A stretch of 64,000 bases of DNA. Source: an uncultured Nesterenkonia sp. (GTDB lineage Bacteria; Actinomycetota; Actinomycetes; Actinomycetales; Micrococcaceae). Positions 55,424 to 64,000 of this stretch are shown one piece after another; positions within the stretch are counted from its first letter, which is position 1; every line of letters begins with the position of its first letter. The notes below the pieces were generated by a model that was given only the letters and a program-made list of their open reading frames with translations, ran no database searches and was not told the origin of the DNA. The translations under genes and the position numbers were made by a program. Where the stretch lies: assembly GCA_947494195.1 (NCBI GenBank), contig CANLUC010000003.1:310001-374000 (forward strand), read 5' to 3'.

Positions 55424-56512
55424 TCATGCCGAATGTGATTCCACTGTAGCACCTGTCCCCGCGATGGGCAGGATCCAGGGCGTGAACACGTGGCCCCGCG
55501 CGTCGGGCCCGCCACGTGCGACGATGTGCTCTGCTGCGCGCTCCGCCTGCTCATCACCCGCCGCGAGGACCAGGACCGAGGGACCGGCACCGGAGATGAC
55601 CGCGGCGAACCCGGCTGCGCGCAGCGAGTCCACCAGAGCCATGGAGCCGGGGAAGGCCGGACGGCGCTGCTGCTGATGCAATGAGTCCTCCGTGGCCTCC
55701 AGGAGCAGCTCCGGAGCGGTGGTCAGTGCATGCACCAGCAGCGCTGCCCGCGCCGAGTTCCGCGCGGCGGCGGCATGCGGCACGTCGGCGGGAAGGAGGT
55801 CGCGGGCCACCTGTGTGGATTGCTCGAAGTTGGGCACGGCGACGACGGTGCGCAGCTGCGCGTGGGGGCTCAGTCGTGCGGTCCTGAAGGCGCCCGGCCT
55901 CGCAGGGGTCTCCCGCTCGGGCTGCTGCTGCCAGGAGATGGCCACGCCTCCGCGCAGGGCCGGCACGTAGTTGTCCGGGTGACCCTCGATGCGGGAGCCG
56001 ATCTGCAGCTTCTCATCATCGGTGAGGCCCTGCGGGAGCAGCGCATCGGCCGTCATCACGGCCGAGGCCACCGCGGAGGCCGAAGATCCGAGCCCTCGGC
56101 TGTGCGGGATGTTGTTCTGCGCACGGACCTGCAGATCGGGCAGGCTGTAGCCCTTGACCGCCAGGATCTTCTCGACCAGGGTCACGACCAGATGGGAGGC
56201 GTCACGAGGGAGAGTGGCGGAGCCTTCGCCCTCCACCGAGATCTCGATGCTGGCCTCGGCCCCCGCACGCGGGGAGGCCTGGACGGTGATCTCGTCATAG
56301 AGCCCCAGTGCCAGACCCATCGTGTCGTAACCCGGACCGAGGTTTGCCGAGGTGGCCGGCACGCTCAGCTGAAACGTGAGCGGGGCCGACAGCGGCTCGC
56401 TGAGACGGACCTGCCTGGACGCCGAGCCGGGAGTCGCGTCGGGCCCCTCGGCGATCGCCTGCTCAGGCGCCAGTCCCTGGCCCAGCTTGTCCATGCTGCT
56501 CTGCCCACTCAT
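55424..56512 (-). CDS. thrB: Homoserine kinase
   Basis: GHMP-family kinase that phosphorylates homoserine with ATP, the step before threonine synthase. 362 residues from the ATG at 56512, which follows the thrC stop by four bases. The frame is open further but inside thrC. ATP-binding motif GLGSSASAVASAV in PHSRGLGSSASAV, N-terminal LSVPATSANLGPGYDTMG, and a C-terminal GAGPSVLVLA loop. The first 40 residues (Ser/Ala/Gly-rich) are extra compared with most ThrB. Confidence 0.94.
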   Translation of the reverse strand: MSGQSSMDKLGQGLAPEQAIAEGPDATPGSASRQVRLSEPLSAPLTFQLSVPATSANLGPGYDTMGLALGLYDEITVQASPRAGAEASIEISVEGEGSATLPRDASHLVVTLVEKILAVKGYSLPDLQVRAQNNIPHSRGLGSSASAVASAVMTADALLPQGLTDDEKLQIGSRIEGHPDNYVPALRGGVAISWQQQPERETPARPGAFRTARLSPHAQLRTVVAVPNFEQSTQVARDLLPADVPHAAAARNSARAALLVHALTTAPELLLEATEDSLHQQQRRPAFPGSMALVDSLRAAGFAAVISGAGPSVLVLAAGDEQAERAAEHIVARGGPDARGHVFTPWILPIAGTGATVESHSA

Positions 56513-56516
56513 GAGA

Positions 56517-57623
56517 TCAGAGCCCCAGCTGACGAGCCACAGTCTCCACGTCCTGCGGCACCATGGTCGGCGTGACATCGGAGCCGTCGGCGTTCTTCAG
56601 CGCCCAGTCGGGGTCCTTGAGCCCATGTCCGGTCACCGTGATCACGATGGTCTTCTCGGCTGGCACCTCCCCGGCGGAATGCTTCTTGATCAGCCCGGCC
56701 ACACCGGCGGCGGAGGCTGGCTCCACGAAGACGCCCTCCTTGGAGGAGAGCCAGCGGTGCGCCGCGAGGATCTCCTCATCGGTCACCGCTTCGATCACAC
56801 CCGAGGAGTCATCTCGAGCGGCCTCGGCCTTCTCCCAGGAGGCGGGGTTGCCGATCCGGATGGCGGTCGCGACCGTCTCCGGTTCGGTGATGGGATGTCC
56901 CTGGACGATCGGGGCGGCACCTTCGGCCTGGAAGCCCCACATGATCGGAGTGTGAGTGGCCACCGCGGCGAGCTCCGCGGAGTCTTCGCCGTGAGGGTTG
57001 GTCCAGGGCTGGGAGTACTCCTGATAGCCCTTCCAGTAGGCAGTGATGTTGCCGGCGTTTCCGACCGGGAGCAGGTGATAGTCGGGGGCGTCGCCGAGCG
57101 CATCGACGACCTCGAAGGCTCCGGTCTTCTGTCCCTCGATGCGGGCCGGGTTCACCGAGTTCACCAGGAAGACCGGATAGTTCTCGGAGAGCTTCCGCGC
57201 GATGTCGAGGCAGCCGTCGAAGTTGCCGTCCACCTGGATGAGCTCGGCGCCGTGGGCCACTGCCTGGGAGAGCTTGCCCATGGCGATCTTCCCGGCGGGC
57301 ACCAGAACCGCGCAGGTCAGCCCGGCCTGGGTCGCGTAGGCGGCGGCGGAGGCCGAGGTGTTTCCGGTGGAGGCGCAGACCACGGCCTTGGCTCCCTCGG
57401 CCACGGCGGCGGTCATCGCCATGGTCATGCCGCGGTCCTTGAAGGAGCCGGTGGGGTTCATCCCCTCGACCTTGAGGTAGACCGTGCCGGAGACCAGTTC
57501 AGACAGCGCAGGGGCGTGGACCAGCGGGGTCCCGCCCTCCCCCAGGGTGATGACCTGGGTGGAGTCATCGACGGGGAGTCGCTCTGCATATTCACGGATC
57601 ACTCCGCGCCATTGGTGCGCCAC
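56517..57623 (-). CDS. thrC: Threonine synthase
   Basis: PLP enzyme that converts O-phosphohomoserine to threonine. 368 residues; the PLP lysine is in GSFKDRGM (about residue 62), with the phosphate-binding loop in [27 protein letters not shown] is the other cofactor loop. The compact length and the [17 protein letters not shown] start match the actinobacterial class. GTG start with AAGGAG nine bases upstream. Followed immediately by thrB. Confidence 0.95.
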   Translation of the reverse strand: MAHQWRGVIREYAERLPVDDSTQVITLGEGGTPLVHAPALSELVSGTVYLKVEGMNPTGSFKDRGMTMAMTAAVAEGAKAVVCASTGNTSASAAAYATQAGLTCAVLVPAGKIAMGKLSQAVAHGAELIQVDGNFDGCLDIARKLSENYPVFLVNSVNPARIEGQKTGAFEVVDALGDAPDYHLLPVGNAGNITAYWKGYQEYSQPWTNPHGEDSAELAAVATHTPIMWGFQAEGAAPIVQGHPITEPETVATAIRIGNPASWEKAEAARDDSSGVIEAVTDEEILAAHRWLSSKEGVFVEPASAAGVAGLIKKHSAGEVPAEKTIVITVTGHGLKDPDWALKNADGSDVTPTMVPQDVETVARQLGL

Positions 57624-57685
57624 GTAAGGGTGCTCCTTCGTCTTCGTGCTGCCGGTGTCTCGGCTGGGCGGTCTGGGACTTCTGC

Positions 57686-57715
57686 CTGCTGGGGTTCTGA
57701 CTGCTGGAGTTCTGC
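57686..57715. repeat. Two 15-bp imperfect tandem repeats in the hom-thrC spacer
   Basis: CTGCTGGGGTTCTGA (57686-57700) is followed by CTGCTGGAGTTCTGC (57701-57715), 13 of 15 identical. The 118-bp spacer between hom and thrC is otherwise without a gene or clear terminator. Confidence 0.5.
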
Positions 57716-57741
57716 TCGGTCCTGCGTCGCGGGGCCTGGGA

Positions 57742-59091
57742 CTACTGTTCCACCTCGACGCGGAGCACGGAGTTCACCGCGCGGACCACGTCGAGCCCCT
57801 TGAGAGTGGCCACAGTGTCGTGGAGGTCCTTCTCGCGCGCCAGGTGGGTGACGATCTGCACGACGGCGCCGCGAACTCGCGCGGCCTCGGTGTCGACCTC
57901 GCCGTCGATCGAGACGCTGCCGGGCTGGCGCATGGATTCGATGGAGACGTGGTGGTCCGCCAGGACACGGGCCACCTCGGCGATCACGCCTTCCCGATCG
58001 GCGACCTCCATGTCGATGTAGTACTGGGTGCGGGCATCATCCACGGGCAGTGCGCGGACGCTCTGCCAGTCACCGAAGCTGTCGGTGGAGGCCGGATGCG
58101 CCGACCCGCTGTGGAGTCGGCGTGCCACGGAGACCACGTCCCCCATGATCGCCGAGGAGGTGGGCAGACCGCCTGCACCCTGACCGTAGAACATCAGCTC
58201 CCCGGCGTTCTCGGCCACCACGAAGACGGCGTTGAACGCGCCGCGCACGCTGGCCAGCGGGTGGGTGCGTGGCAGCAGGGTGGGGTGGACGCGGAGGATG
58301 GCGCCGTCGTCGTTCTTCTCCACGATGGCCAGCAGCTTGATGACATAGCCGGAGGCGGCGGCCGCCTCGATATCGGCCGCGGAGACCGCGGTGATGCCCT
58401 CGCAGTAGACGTCGTCGATGCTGAAGGGGGTATGGAAGGCCAGCGCGCCGAGGATCGCGGCCTTCGCGGCGGCGTCGTGGCCCTCGACGTCGGCGGTGGG
58501 GTCGGACTCGGCGTAGCCCAGTCGCTGAGCCTCGGCCAGGGCGTCGTCGAAGGCGGCTCCGGTGGAGTCCATCTGGTCGAGGATGTAATTGGTGGTGCCG
58601 TTGACGATGCCCATCACCTTGGTGATGCGGTCACCGGAGAGCGATTCCTGGATCGGGCGCAGGATCGGGATCGCGCCGCCCACGGAGGCCTCGAAGCGCA
58701 GCAGCGCACCGGATTCCGCGGCGAACTCGCTGAGCTCTCCCCCGCGGACCGCGAGCAGCGCCTTGTTGCCCGTGACCACGGCGGTGCCTGCACGGAGCGC
58801 GCGCTCCACCAGCGCGCCGGCCGGCTCGAGTCCGCCCATGAGTTCGATGATCATGTCCGCCTCATCCACCAGTGCCTCGGCATCGGTGGTGAGCAGCTCG
58901 CCGGGGATCCTCCAGTCACGCGGGGCCTGCACGTCGCGGACCGCGACGCCGATCAGCTTGACCGGCGCGCCCACGCGGGAGGAGATGAGCTCGCGCTCTT
59001 CGACGAGGGTGCGTGCCACCTGGGCACCCACGTTCCCTGCGCCGAGCAGTCCGATCTTCAGCGGCTGCGCGCTGGTGCTCGAGTTGGACAT
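57742..59091 (-). CDS. hom: Homoserine dehydrogenase
   Basis: Reduces aspartate semialdehyde to homoserine, the branch point for threonine and methionine. 449 residues from the ATG at 59091, preferred over 59118 because GAGG stands five bases upstream. NAD(P) motif [12 protein letters not shown]; catalytic region [16 protein letters not shown]; a C-terminal ACT domain ([20 protein letters not shown]) that usually senses threonine for feedback inhibition. 118 bp upstream of thrC on the same strand. Confidence 0.95.
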   Translation of the reverse strand: MSNSSTSAQPLKIGLLGAGNVGAQVARTLVEERELISSRVGAPVKLIGVAVRDVQAPRDWRIPGELLTTDAEALVDEADMIIELMGGLEPAGALVERALRAGTAVVTGNKALLAVRGGELSEFAAESGALLRFEASVGGAIPILRPIQESLSGDRITKVMGIVNGTTNYILDQMDSTGAAFDDALAEAQRLGYAESDPTADVEGHDAAAKAAILGALAFHTPFSIDDVYCEGITAVSAADIEAAAASGYVIKLLAIVEKNDDGAILRVHPTLLPRTHPLASVRGAFNAVFVVAENAGELMFYGQGAGGLPTSSAIMGDVVSVARRLHSGSAHPASTDSFGDWQSVRALPVDDARTQYYIDMEVADREGVIAEVARVLADHHVSIESMRQPGSVSIDGEVDTEAARVRGAVVQIVTHLAREKDLHDTVATLKGLDVVRAVNSVLRVEVEQ

Positions 59092-59147
59092 CCTGACCTC
59101 AATCTCTTGTGCCTGCACGGTTCCCGGCGTTGTGCGCGTGCTGTGTC

Positions 59148-60671
59148 TCAGTCGGCGGCAAAGCCGGTGTCGCGTCCGAGCATGTCCTGCTCGGTCTCCC
59201 GGCGGATGAGCACCTGGGAGTCACCGTTGTGCACGGCGACCACGGCTGGTCGAGTCAGGTAGTTGTAGTTGCTCGACAGCGAGTGGCAATACGCTCCGGT
59301 GGCGGGAACGGCAAGGAGATCGTCCCGGGCCGTCGCCGTCGGCAAGTATACGTTTCGCACCACGATGTCGCCGGACTCGCAGTGTTTGCCCACGATGCGA
59401 GACAGCGAGTGTTCGCCGGTCACCCGACGGCCTGCGAGCACGGCGGAATACTCGGCGTCATAGAGGACCCCGCGGGCGTTGTCGCTCATGCCGCCGTCCA
59501 CCGCGACATAGCGGCGTGAGGTGGTCGATCCGTCGGGCGCTTCGACCTGCACGTTCTTCTGCACGCCCACGCGGTAGAGGGTGACTCCGGCCGGGCCGAC
59601 GATGGCGCGACCGGGTTCGATCGAGATCCGCGGCACGCGGAGGTCTTCTGCGGCGCAGGCCTGCTTCACGGTGGCGGCCAGCGCCTGAGCGATCGCCTCG
59701 GGGTGCCGGGGGGCATCGGCTTCGGTGTAGGCGATGCCGTGGCCGCCGCCGAGATCCAGCTCGGGAAGTTCGATCCCGTAGGCGCTGCGCAGGCTTGCCA
59801 GGAAGCTGATCAGCTTGCTCGCCGCCAGTTCGAACCCGGCGGGCTCGAAGATCTGTGAGCCGATGTGGGCGTGGAGTCCGCGCAGTTCGATGCCGGGAAG
59901 CTCAAGTGCGCGGGTCGCAGCGGTCCAGGCCGGGGAGCCGAGATAGGGGTTGGTCTCCCCCGGCGCGGACGGGTGCGTCTCGGGCTCTTCCGGGTCGAGT
60001 GCCGGCGTCAGAGAAAGGCCGAACTTCTGGTCCTCGTGCGCGGTGGCGATGTACTCGTGGGTGGAGGCGTGGACTCCGGGGGTGAGTCGCAGCATCACGG
60101 GGGCACGCGTGCCGGCGGCGACGGCGAGGGCGGAGACGCGCTCGAGCTCGTCGAGCGAGTCCGCGATGATCCGTCCGATCCCGGCGTCGAGCGCGCGCTG
60201 GATCTCGGCGTCGGACTTGTTGTTTCCATGCAGCCCGATGTGCTGCGGAGGCACTCCCCCGGCCAGTGCGAGCGCCAGTTCGCCGCCGGAGGCAGTGTCC
60301 ACGCAGAGTCCCTCTTCGGTGGCCCAGCGTGCCACGTGGGTGCTCAGGAAGGCCTTGCCGGCGTAGAAGACGTCGACCTCCGTCTCGGGGGCGAAGGCCG
60401 CAGCGAAGGCCGCACGGAAACTGCGGGCGCGGGCGCGGAAGTCTGCCTCGGAGAGCACATAGAGCGGGGTGCCGTGCTGCTGGGCCAGGGTCTCGACGTC
60501 GGCCCCGCCGATGACCAGGCGCCCTTCGGCGTCGCGGTGCGTGTCCGCCGGGAACAGCGCTGCTTCGAGGTCATCGGTGTCCCGGCGAGGGCTCAGCCAG
60601 GCCGGGGCCAGCGGATGCTTGGGCAGGGGTGTGGTGGAGGTGGTGTCCGTGGAGGGCGGTTCAGGGGTGAT
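59148..60671 (-). CDS. lysA: Diaminopimelate decarboxylase, with no canonical start codon for its N-terminus
   Basis: PLP enzyme that makes lysine from meso-diaminopimelate. The PLP lysine is in FYAGKAF; further motifs are GLHGNNKS, the GGGHGIAYTE glycine loop and SIEPGRAIVGPAG. The only in-frame GTG (60458) begins VLSEADFRAR, cutting off about 70 residues with an actinobacterial LysA look (HPLAPAWLS, then EGRLVIGGADVETLAQQHGT). Upstream of it there is no ATG, GTG or TTG back to the argS stop, which is in the same frame. I annotate from an ATC at 60671 as the longest candidate (507 residues). Alternatives are a CTG at 60626, a +1 shift at CCC-TGA after a GTG at 60681, or a sequencing indel in that C run. 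Confidence 0.85.
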   Translation of the reverse strand: MTPEPPSTDTTSTTPLPKHPLAPAWLSPRRDTDDLEAALFPADTHRDAEGRLVIGGADVETLAQQHGTPLYVLSEADFRARARSFRAAFAAAFAPETEVDVFYAGKAFLSTHVARWATEEGLCVDTASGGELALALAGGVPPQHIGLHGNNKSDAEIQRALDAGIGRIIADSLDELERVSALAVAAGTRAPVMLRLTPGVHASTHEYIATAHEDQKFGLSLTPALDPEEPETHPSAPGETNPYLGSPAWTAATRALELPGIELRGLHAHIGSQIFEPAGFELAASKLISFLASLRSAYGIELPELDLGGGHGIAYTEADAPRHPEAIAQALAATVKQACAAEDLRVPRISIEPGRAIVGPAGVTLYRVGVQKNVQVEAPDGSTTSRRYVAVDGGMSDNARGVLYDAEYSAVLAGRRVTGEHSLSRIVGKHCESGDIVVRNVYLPTATARDDLLAVPATGAYCHSLSSNYNYLTRPAVVAVHNGDSQVLIRRETEQDMLGRDTGFAAD

Positions 60672-60677
60672 GGCGGC

Positions 60678-62333
60678 TCACATCCTTTCGGGTGCGGTGA
60701 CGCCGAGCAGCGCCAGACCGTTGCGCAGCACCTGTGCCGTGGCGTCGTTGAGCCAGAGCCGGGTGCGATTGAGGTCGGTGACAGGGTCCTGGACGCCGTC
60801 GGGGCTGACGCTGGGCGCGACGCGGCAGACGGCGTACCAGCCGTGATAGGCGCTAGCCAGTGACTCGAGGTAGCGGGCGACCCGGTGCGGTTCGCGCAGC
60901 TCCGCGGCGGAGGCGACCACGGAGGTGAAGCGGCCCAGCTGGGAGAGCAGCTCCTCCTCGGTCTCGTGGGTGAGCAGTCCGGCATCGAAGGATTCACGGT
61001 CCACTCCGGCGGCCTCGGCGTTGCGGGCCGCGTTGCGCGAGCGGGCGTGGGCGTATTGGACGTAGAACACCGGGTTGTCGTTGGTGCGTGACTGCAGCAG
61101 CTCGGGATCCACGTCGATCGGTGAATCGGCCGGGAAGCGGGCGAGCGTGTAGCGCAGCGCGTCGGTGCCCAGCCAGTTGATCAGGTCGCTGAGTTCGATG
61201 ATGTTGCCGGCGCGCTTGGAGAGCTTGGCGCCACGGATCGACATGAGCTGCCCGATCAGCACCTCGATGTTGCGCTGAGGATCGTCTCCGGCGCAGGCCG
61301 CGATGGCCTTGAGCCGGGAGACATAGCCGTGGTGGTCCGCCCCGAGGAGGTAGATCTTCTCGGTGAAGCCGCGCTCGCGCTTGGAGAGGTAGTAGGCGGC
61401 ATCAGCGGCGAAGTAGGTGGGCTCGCCGTCGGCCTTGAAGAGCACCCGGTCCTTGTCATCGCCGAAGTCTGAGGTGCGCAGCCAGACGGCGCCGTCGCGG
61501 TCCTCGATATGACCCTGCTCGCGCAGCGTCTCGATGGCGGTGGCGACCTTGCCGTCGGCATGCAGGGACTGCTCGGAGAAGAAGACGTCAAAGTGGACCC
61601 CGAAGGCTTCCAGGGTGTCCTTGATCTGTCCCATCTGCGCCTGATATCCCAGTTCCCGCACGATCGGCAGCGCTTCCTCGCGCGGCATGTCCTTGACGTC
61701 TGGGCGGGCGGCGAGGATCTCCTCGGCCAGCTCGATCACATAGGCGCCGGGGTAGCCGCCCTGCGGCACGTCTTCGCCGTGGATCCGGGAGAGCACCGAG
61801 TGGCCGAAGACGTTCATCTGGTTGCCGGCATCATTGATGTAGTACTCGTTGGCGACCTCGGCTCCCGAGGCGCGCAGCAGCCGGCCGATGGCATCGCCCA
61901 GGGCGGCCCAGCGGGTGTGCCCGATGTGCAGCGGCCCCGTCGGGTTCGCCGAGACGAACTCGATGTTGACCGTGCGCCCGGCCAGGGCATCGTTGTGCCC
62001 GAAGGTGTCCCCGGCCTCCACGATGGTGCGCGCCAGCAGACCCGCGGCGGCAGCCTCCACCGTGATGTTGATGAACCCGGGGCCGGCGATCTCGATGCGC
62101 TCCACGCCGGAGACCTGCTCGAGGCGTGCGGCGAGGATCTCGGCGAACTGGCGCGGGGCCATGCCGGCCTTCTTGGCCAGCTGCAGGGAGATCGCGGTGG
62201 ACCAGTCCCCGTGCTCGCGATTCTTGGGGCGTTCGACGACGACGGTCTCGGGGAGGTCGACGCTCAGCTCACCGGCTTCGACAGCTTCGGCGAGCACGCT
62301 CTTGACAACGGCGGAGAGTTCTTCAGGAGTCAC
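60678..62333 (-). CDS. argS: Arginyl-tRNA synthetase
   Basis: Class I synthetase charging tRNA-Arg. 551 residues with the N-terminal additional domain (MTPEELSAVVKSVLAEAVEA), the HIGH-type motif PTGPLHIGHTRW, the KMSKS-type motif GAKLSKRAGN and a C-terminal anticodon-binding helical domain. GTG start; TAGACT ends exactly six bases before it, with no Shine-Dalgarno, suggesting a leaderless transcript. First gene ahead of lysA, hom and the threonine genes; its stop (ATGTGA) abuts the problematic lysA start. Confidence 0.96.
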   Translation of the reverse strand: MTPEELSAVVKSVLAEAVEAGELSVDLPETVVVERPKNREHGDWSTAISLQLAKKAGMAPRQFAEILAARLEQVSGVERIEIAGPGFINITVEAAAAGLLARTIVEAGDTFGHNDALAGRTVNIEFVSANPTGPLHIGHTRWAALGDAIGRLLRASGAEVANEYYINDAGNQMNVFGHSVLSRIHGEDVPQGGYPGAYVIELAEEILAARPDVKDMPREEALPIVRELGYQAQMGQIKDTLEAFGVHFDVFFSEQSLHADGKVATAIETLREQGHIEDRDGAVWLRTSDFGDDKDRVLFKADGEPTYFAADAAYYLSKRERGFTEKIYLLGADHHGYVSRLKAIAACAGDDPQRNIEVLIGQLMSIRGAKLSKRAGNIIELSDLINWLGTDALRYTLARFPADSPIDVDPELLQSRTNDNPVFYVQYAHARSRNAARNAEAAGVDRESFDAGLLTHETEEELLSQLGRFTSVVASAAELREPHRVARYLESLASAYHGWYAVCRVAPSVSPDGVQDPVTDLNRTRLWLNDATAQVLRNGLALLGVTAPERM

Positions 62334-62339
62334 CGGAAC

Positions 62340-62345
62340 AGTCTA
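62340..62345 (-). promoter_or_regulatory. Candidate leaderless -10 box of argS
   Basis: TAGACT on the minus strand followed by six bases (GTTCCG) and the argS GTG. Confidence 0.5.
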
Positions 62346-62461
62346 CGGGGTATGCCCCATCGGCCTCATTCGCCCGTCCGGATCATCCGTTGGGCGAGAA
62401 TCGTCGGAATAACCGAGCGACGGCGCCCCAGAACGACGATTTCGGCCCACTGGATGTGGGG

Positions 62462-63190
62462 TCAGCCGAGGAGCCCGAGCACTCCGGTGACGCTGAGGTA
62501 GATGCCCAGTCCGGCCAGGATCACGCCGCTGCCCATCTCGATCCGCCCGGTGACCACCGGGTTGGAGAGCCAGGTGTTCGCCGCATCGACCAGCAGGACG
62601 ACGCCGACCAGGAAGATCAGCATGCTCATCGCGACGGTTCCGCCGAGCACGCCGATCGCGAAGGCCGGTGACGCTCCGACCGGGGTGAACTGGGGGAAGA
62701 GCGCCAGGAAGAACAGCCCCACCTTGGGATTGGTCATACAGCTGGCCAGTCCGATCAGGAACGTGCCTCGAAAGGTCGTCGCGCCACGCCGGGACCGCGG
62801 CTGCGCGGCTGGGGCGCCTGGGGCGACCTCGGGTGCGTGCGGAGCGTAGGGTCCGCCCACCAGGGCTGGAACGCCCGCGGCGGTGCGCACGCGCGACTTG
62901 AGCAGGACCCGGGCGCTGCGCATGGCGCGCGCTCCGAGGAAGATCACGTAGAGCCCACCGATCAGGCTGAGCAGCTCATAGGCGATCGGTGAGGCCTGGA
63001 ACAGCGCTGCCAGACCCGTGGCCGCGAGCGCCGCCCAGATCAGCGCCGCCAAGGAGGATCCGGTCGCCGCCCCCAGCCCCGCCCGGCGCGAGACGAGCGC
63101 GTTGCGCAGCGCGAGCATCGTGTCCTGCCCCGGGGTGACCGCCAGGACGGCGGACACGGCGAGCAGAGCGAGGTAGCTGGAGAGCGTCAT
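62462..63190 (-). CDS. LysE/RhtB family amino-acid exporter
   Basis: A 242-residue membrane protein with about six helices, starting LALLAVSAVLAVTPGQDTML; the TPGQDTM segment near residue 19-25 is the hallmark of the LysE superfamily. A hydrophilic Pro/Ala/Arg-rich loop of about 45 residues lies between helices three and four. Substrate not determinable. The placement next to lysA and argS and opposite a LysR regulator recalls the lysE-lysG basic amino-acid export pair of Corynebacterium. An AGGA site is eight bases before the ATG. Confidence 0.88.
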   Translation of the reverse strand: MTLSSYLALLAVSAVLAVTPGQDTMLALRNALVSRRAGLGAATGSSLAALIWAALAATGLAALFQASPIAYELLSLIGGLYVIFLGARAMRSARVLLKSRVRTAAGVPALVGGPYAPHAPEVAPGAPAAQPRSRRGATTFRGTFLIGLASCMTNPKVGLFFLALFPQFTPVGASPAFAIGVLGGTVAMSMLIFLVGVVLLVDAANTWLSNPVVTGRIEMGSGVILAGLGIYLSVTGVLGLLG

Positions 63191-63200
63191 GCATCCATCC

Positions 63201-63212
63201 TGGTGGACACCA
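63201..63212. promoter_or_regulatory. Short inverted repeat between the LysE exporter and LysR gene
   Basis: TGGTG/CACCA with a two-base centre, 11 bp upstream of the exporter start. LysR proteins bind such symmetrical sites, but this one is short and close to the start codon. Confidence 0.25.
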
Positions 63213-63268
63213 CTAGTCAGGACAAGCAGATAAAAGCTAACGACCGTTCGTCACTGCCGAATCCGCGG

Positions 63269-63274
63269 CATACT
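63269..63274 (+). promoter_or_regulatory. Candidate leaderless -10 box of the LysR gene
   Basis: CATACT followed by six bases (GGTGGC) and the ATG at 63281. One mismatch to TANNNT. Confidence 0.35.
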
Positions 63275-63280
63275 GGTGGC

Positions 63281-64000
63281 ATGTTGAATCCGCACCGGCT
63301 CCGCGTGCTGCAATCGGTCATCGCCACCGGTTCCATCCAGGGCGCTGCGCGCAGCCTCCACTATTCCCCCGCCACCGTGAGCCAGCACATGAACACGCTC
63401 AGCCAGGAGACGGGTCTGACGCTGTTCGAACGCACCGGACGCGGACTTCGCCCGACCCAGGCCGGACTGTCTCTGGCCGAAGCGAGCGCCGGAGTTCTTC
63501 AGGGTCTGGATGAATTGGACCGCCTGGTGCAGAACATGCGTCATGGACACTCCCGACACCTGGTGATCGCGAGCTTCACCTCGGCGGCCAAGGAGTGGCT
63601 TCCTCGCGTGGTGGCGGCTCTTCGCTCCAGCGAACCGGAGCTGACGGTGCAGATCAGCCTGAACGAGCCCTACACCGAGAAGACCAGCAATGCAGTGGAC
63701 ATCGACATCCGCAATGAATCCCCGCTGGAACCCGAAGAGCACTTCGAGGGGTACCTGCGTCACCGGCTGCGGGACGAGGACTTCGCCGTCGTCCTGCCCG
63801 CCGATCACCCGCTCTGCGCGAGCGAGATCGTGGAGGTTCATCAGCTTGCGGACCAGATGTGGGTGGATCATGACATCAAGGACAGCCCCAACGGGCGCAT
63901 GATTCGCACCGCCTGCCAGGCGGCTGGCTTCGTGCCCCAGTTCGCCGCGCGGCTCGATGACCACACTGCCGCGCTCGCGCTGGTGGCTGCCGGACTGGGC
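63281..64000 (+). CDS. LysR-family transcriptional regulator (3' end outside the window)
   Basis: 240 codons are visible and the frame is still open at the window end. The N-terminal winged helix-turn-helix is clear (MLNPHRLRVLQSVIATGSIQ, then AARSLHYSPATVSQHMNTLS and ETGLTLFERTGRGLRPTQAG). From about residue 85 the periplasmic-binding-protein-like effector domain begins (RHLVIASFTSAAKEWLPRVV). Divergent from the LysE-family exporter, which is the usual layout for a LysR protein and its target. Inducer unknown. Confidence 0.9.
   Translation, partial: MLNPHRLRVLQSVIATGSIQGAARSLHYSPATVSQHMNTLSQETGLTLFERTGRGLRPTQAGLSLAEASAGVLQGLDELDRLVQNMRHGHSRHLVIASFTSAAKEWLPRVVAALRSSEPELTVQISLNEPYTEKTSNAVDIDIRNESPLEPEEHFEGYLRHRLRDEDFAVVLPADHPLCASEIVEVHQLADQMWVDHDIKDSPNGRMIRTACQAAGFVPQFAARLDDHTAALALVAAGLG

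Noticed and set aside
55135-55590. Minus-strand ORF in the rho leader with a signal-peptide-like stretch
   Set aside because: It overlaps the 3' end of thrB, lacks a ribosome-binding site, and its composition after the hydrophobic stretch is not protein-like.

Overview
This is a GC-rich chromosomal segment from an actinobacterium, most likely a Micrococcales / Micrococcaceae-type organism (inference). The evidence is paired ClpP1/ClpP2, NucS in place of a visible MutSL system, and an LpqY/SugABC-like sugar importer. The window also carries the order argS-lysA-hom-thrC-thrB-rho-prfA-prmC-tsaC-wecA-atpI-atpBEFHAGDC, which is shared widely with Mycobacterium and Arthrobacter. I see no phage, transposon, plasmid, integron or CRISPR signature; it reads as core genome with a few accessory genes.

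Layout. 1-4.7 kb (minus): a four-gene trehalose/maltose-type ABC importer. 4.8-9.2 kb (minus): proteostasis block clpX, clpP2, clpP1, tig. 9.2-11.1 kb: tRNA-Pro, tRNA-Lys, a hypothetical gene, a Bcp peroxiredoxin and tRNA-Leu. 11.1-15.2 kb (plus): an isolated Tat-exported family-5 solute-binding protein, mqo and an alpha/beta hydrolase. 15.2-20.9 kb (minus): sbcD-sbcC joined to an MFS-like membrane protein. Divergent from it (21.0-21.8 kb, plus) is a shortened ADP-ribosylglycohydrolase-like protein. 21.7-27.0 kb (minus): a tightly overlapping operon clpS-DUF2017-murI-MBL hydrolase-rph-rdgB-exonuclease/BRCT. 27.0-30.7 kb: NAD salvage (pncB, pncA) around a divergent XRE-cupin regulator / dithiol oxidoreductase pair. 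30.7-35.3 kb (minus): DUF3039 protein plus DEAD/DEAH helicase, and a two-gene ABC exporter. 35.4-41.0 kb: a CnoX/YbbN-like TPR protein, a 690-residue unrecognised membrane protein, an AI-2E-family permease, a small Cys/His protein and nucS. 41.0-48.8 kb (minus): the complete F1Fo ATP synthase operon. 48.8-62.3 kb (minus): wecA, tsaC, prmC, prfA, rho, threonine and lysine biosynthesis genes, argS. 62.5-64 kb: a LysE exporter divergent from a LysR regulator that runs off the window.

Functional links. ClpX and ClpP1P2 form the ATP-dependent protease with ClpS as a possible N-degron adaptor elsewhere in the window. PncA and PncB make consecutive steps of nicotinamide salvage. Hom, ThrC and ThrB make threonine while LysA finishes lysine, with a LysE-type exporter nearby. 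Rho, PrfA, PrmC and TsaC serve termination and translation fidelity.

Most notable: lysA has no usable ATG/GTG/TTG start for its conserved N-terminus. It sits in the same frame as argS after the argS stop, next to a CCC-TGA slippery-looking site. Many first genes of operons show a TANNNT box 6-7 bases before the start codon, i.e. apparent leaderless transcripts, including a clpS/pncB divergent pair separated by only 23 bp. A shortened ADP-ribosylglycohydrolase-like protein lacks both metal-binding ends. Rho carries a repeat-built disordered region.
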